Source: Candidatus Latescibacterota bacterium (GTDB lineage Bacteria; Latescibacterota; MVCY01; DTYK01). From it: a DNA stretch of 6,515 bases. The stretch covers positions 1-6,515 of the forward strand of contig DTYK01000221.1 in the NCBI GenBank assembly GCA_012961925.1, given 5' to 3'. The stretch's first letter is position 1. Every line of letters begins with the position of its first letter. A model generated the notes under the pieces. That model was not told where the DNA came from and did not search any database. It saw only the letters and a list, made by a program, of their open reading frames with translations. The position numbers were made by a program, and so were the translations under genes. Below, piece after piece: positions 5,496 through 6,515 of this stretch.

Positions 5496-6515
5496 CTAAA
5501 CCTTGTTTCTGGATCCGTTCAACCGCTTTTCCAGACCCTTTATCCGGTTTTTCAGCTCTATCATCTTCAGTTCTCTGTCAACGGTGACCCTGTGCCACCT
5601 CTCCAGCTCATCCAGCCTTGTCCTCAATTCCTGATACATCCGGGCGTTCTCGATGGCTGTGGCCGCCAGGCTTGCAAAGATCTCGATCGGCTTGAGCTTG
5701 GCTTCAGTAGGGGCCCGGCCGTCCACAGGATCATCGACTGAGATAAGGCCCACCACAATCCCTTCCCTTCCATACAACGGAATATAGAGGTAGTCCCTTG
5801 GATGCCAGTCGTCGGTTTCTTTCGGGGACACCTTGCTCGGTATTCCCCTGTCCCTCTCCCACGGAACCTGGTCATGGGGGATATAGTATGAGTCGCTAAT
5901 CCTAAACTGCGACTGAAAGATCTGCCTCCTCTCCTCCGGGGATATCTTCTTGCCGCCTTTCCAGGCCTCTATCTCGGCCTCACTCAAGCCGGCGAAGGCA
6001 ACCTCTTTGACCTGAAAGCCTTCATCCAGTGTTATGATGGCAACTCGATTGAATCCAGAATATTCCTTCACCGCCCGAGCTATCGCCTCGAGTATCCTTC
6101 TCAGATCCCTCTCCTGCAATATGATGTTGGCGATCTTGCCGAACTCCTCCAGTTGTCTATGTCCTCTGAGTATCTCCTCTTGCAGTCTTTTCCGCTCCGT
6201 GATATTCCTGAGGATGCCCATTGCAGCCGGCCTTCCCTCATATTTGATGGCCGTCGCCCAGAGTTCGAGGTAGATCACACTGCCGTCCTTACGCACCCCC
6301 CTGAATTCGTAATGGCCCGGTACCGCTTTTCCGCTCTCCCGTGCCTGCCCCTTTCTTCTGACAAGTCCCCTGTCCTCAGGGTGAACCAGCTCCCAGAACT
6401 TCTTCGTCTTCAGTTCTTCAAGGGTATAGCCTGACTCCTCTATGAATTTCCTATTGCAGAGCTTAAACATATCATCTTGAAAGACATATATCCCATCCGG
6501 CGATTTATCCACAAG
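5496..6515 (-). CDS. PAS-GAF sensor protein without kinase, 5' end cut by window edge
   Basis: This gene is partial, with 340 codons before the stop at 5496-5498, and its start lies beyond the right edge. The GTG at 6512 (residue 1 here) falls within the PAS domain opening (LVDKSPDGIYVFQ) and is not a credible start. The visible order is a PAS domain (1-107: DDMFKLCNRKFIEESGY, then RKDGSVIYLELWAT, ending GILRNITERKRL), a short helix, a GAF domain (about 124-295, with YLYIPLYGREGIVVGLISVDDP at 241-262 and AATAIENARMYQEL at 283-296) and a terminal helix with DELERWHRVTVDRELKMIELK (301-321). No membrane segment, kinase, cyclase or DNA-binding domain is visible; more sensory domains may lie upstream. 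It is probably a cytosolic sensor passing its signal to the downstream kinase (inference). The membrane sensor gene follows after 38 bases. Confidence 0.94.
   Translation of the reverse strand, partial: LVDKSPDGIYVFQDDMFKLCNRKFIEESGYTLEELKTKKFWELVHPEDRGLVRRKGQARESGKAVPGHYEFRGVRKDGSVIYLELWATAIKYEGRPAAMGILRNITERKRLQEEILRGHRQLEEFGKIANIILQERDLRRILEAIARAVKEYSGFNRVAIITLDEGFQVKEVAFAGLSEAEIEAWKGGKKISPEERRQIFQSQFRISDSYYIPHDQVPWERDRGIPSKVSPKETDDWHPRDYLYIPLYGREGIVVGLISVDDPVDGRAPTEAKLKPIEIFASLAATAIENARMYQELRTRLDELERWHRVTVDRELKMIELKNRIKGLEKRLNGSRNKV
5523..5615 (-). other. Conserved C-terminal DRELKMI signalling helix, copy 1
   Basis: This encodes residues 300-330 of the PAS-GAF protein, directly after the GAF domain's exit helix. 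It carries DRELKMIELK (312-321) and matches the tail of the neighbouring membrane sensor (3526-3606) in sequence and in its position next to the C-terminus. Only eight residues follow it before the stop. Confidence 0.75.

Overview
The window reads as a chromosomal stretch from a bacterium of balanced base composition, with frequent AGG/AGA arginine and ATA isoleucine codons and strong Shine-Dalgarno sites. A lineage with many PAS/GAF/Cache signalling proteins (Desulfobacterota-like, or an uncultivated phylum) would fit, but this is a guess from style. No rRNA, tRNA, mobile element or CRISPR is visible, so the lineage cannot be fixed.

All five genes lie on the minus strand, so transcription runs from high to low coordinates. 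In that order they are: (1) 6515-5496, the 3' part of a soluble PAS-GAF sensor cut by the right edge; (2) 5457-3508, a membrane sensor with about seven N-terminal transmembrane helices, an eighth helix, a large extracytoplasmic double-Cache-like domain, a ninth helix and a cytoplasmic coiled coil; (3) 3402-1861, a soluble PAS-PAS histidine kinase with intact HisKA and HATPase_c; (4) 1823-1383, a single-domain Rcp1-type response regulator; (5) 1331-1, the biotin carboxylase gene accC, cut at the left edge only a few codons before its expected end. Gaps are 38, 105, 37 and 51 bases, and none contains a convincing intrinsic terminator, so one transcript is plausible.

The first four genes look like a split signalling cassette. 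Two sensor proteins (one cytosolic, one reading the outside) have no kinase or output domain, yet both end in nearly the same charged helix, with DRELKMI followed by [QE]LK. A cytosolic kinase and an output-less receiver follow. The kinase catalytic region resembles that of Cph1-type phytochrome kinases, and the regulator is of the Rcp1 type that partners them, although no phytochrome sensory module is present. The simplest model is that the two sensors feed the PAS-PAS kinase by docking, and the kinase phosphorylates Asp68 of the receiver. The target beyond the receiver is not visible. The accC gene has a housekeeping role in malonyl-CoA (or another acyl/pyruvate carboxylase) metabolism. Its position behind the signalling genes, without accB immediately upstream, is unusual.

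No intergenic stretch exceeds about 105 bases. The notable non-coding items are a perfect 10-bp A/T-rich inverted repeat touching the kinase gene's ribosome binding site, and similar leader sequences in front of the membrane sensor and kinase genes.
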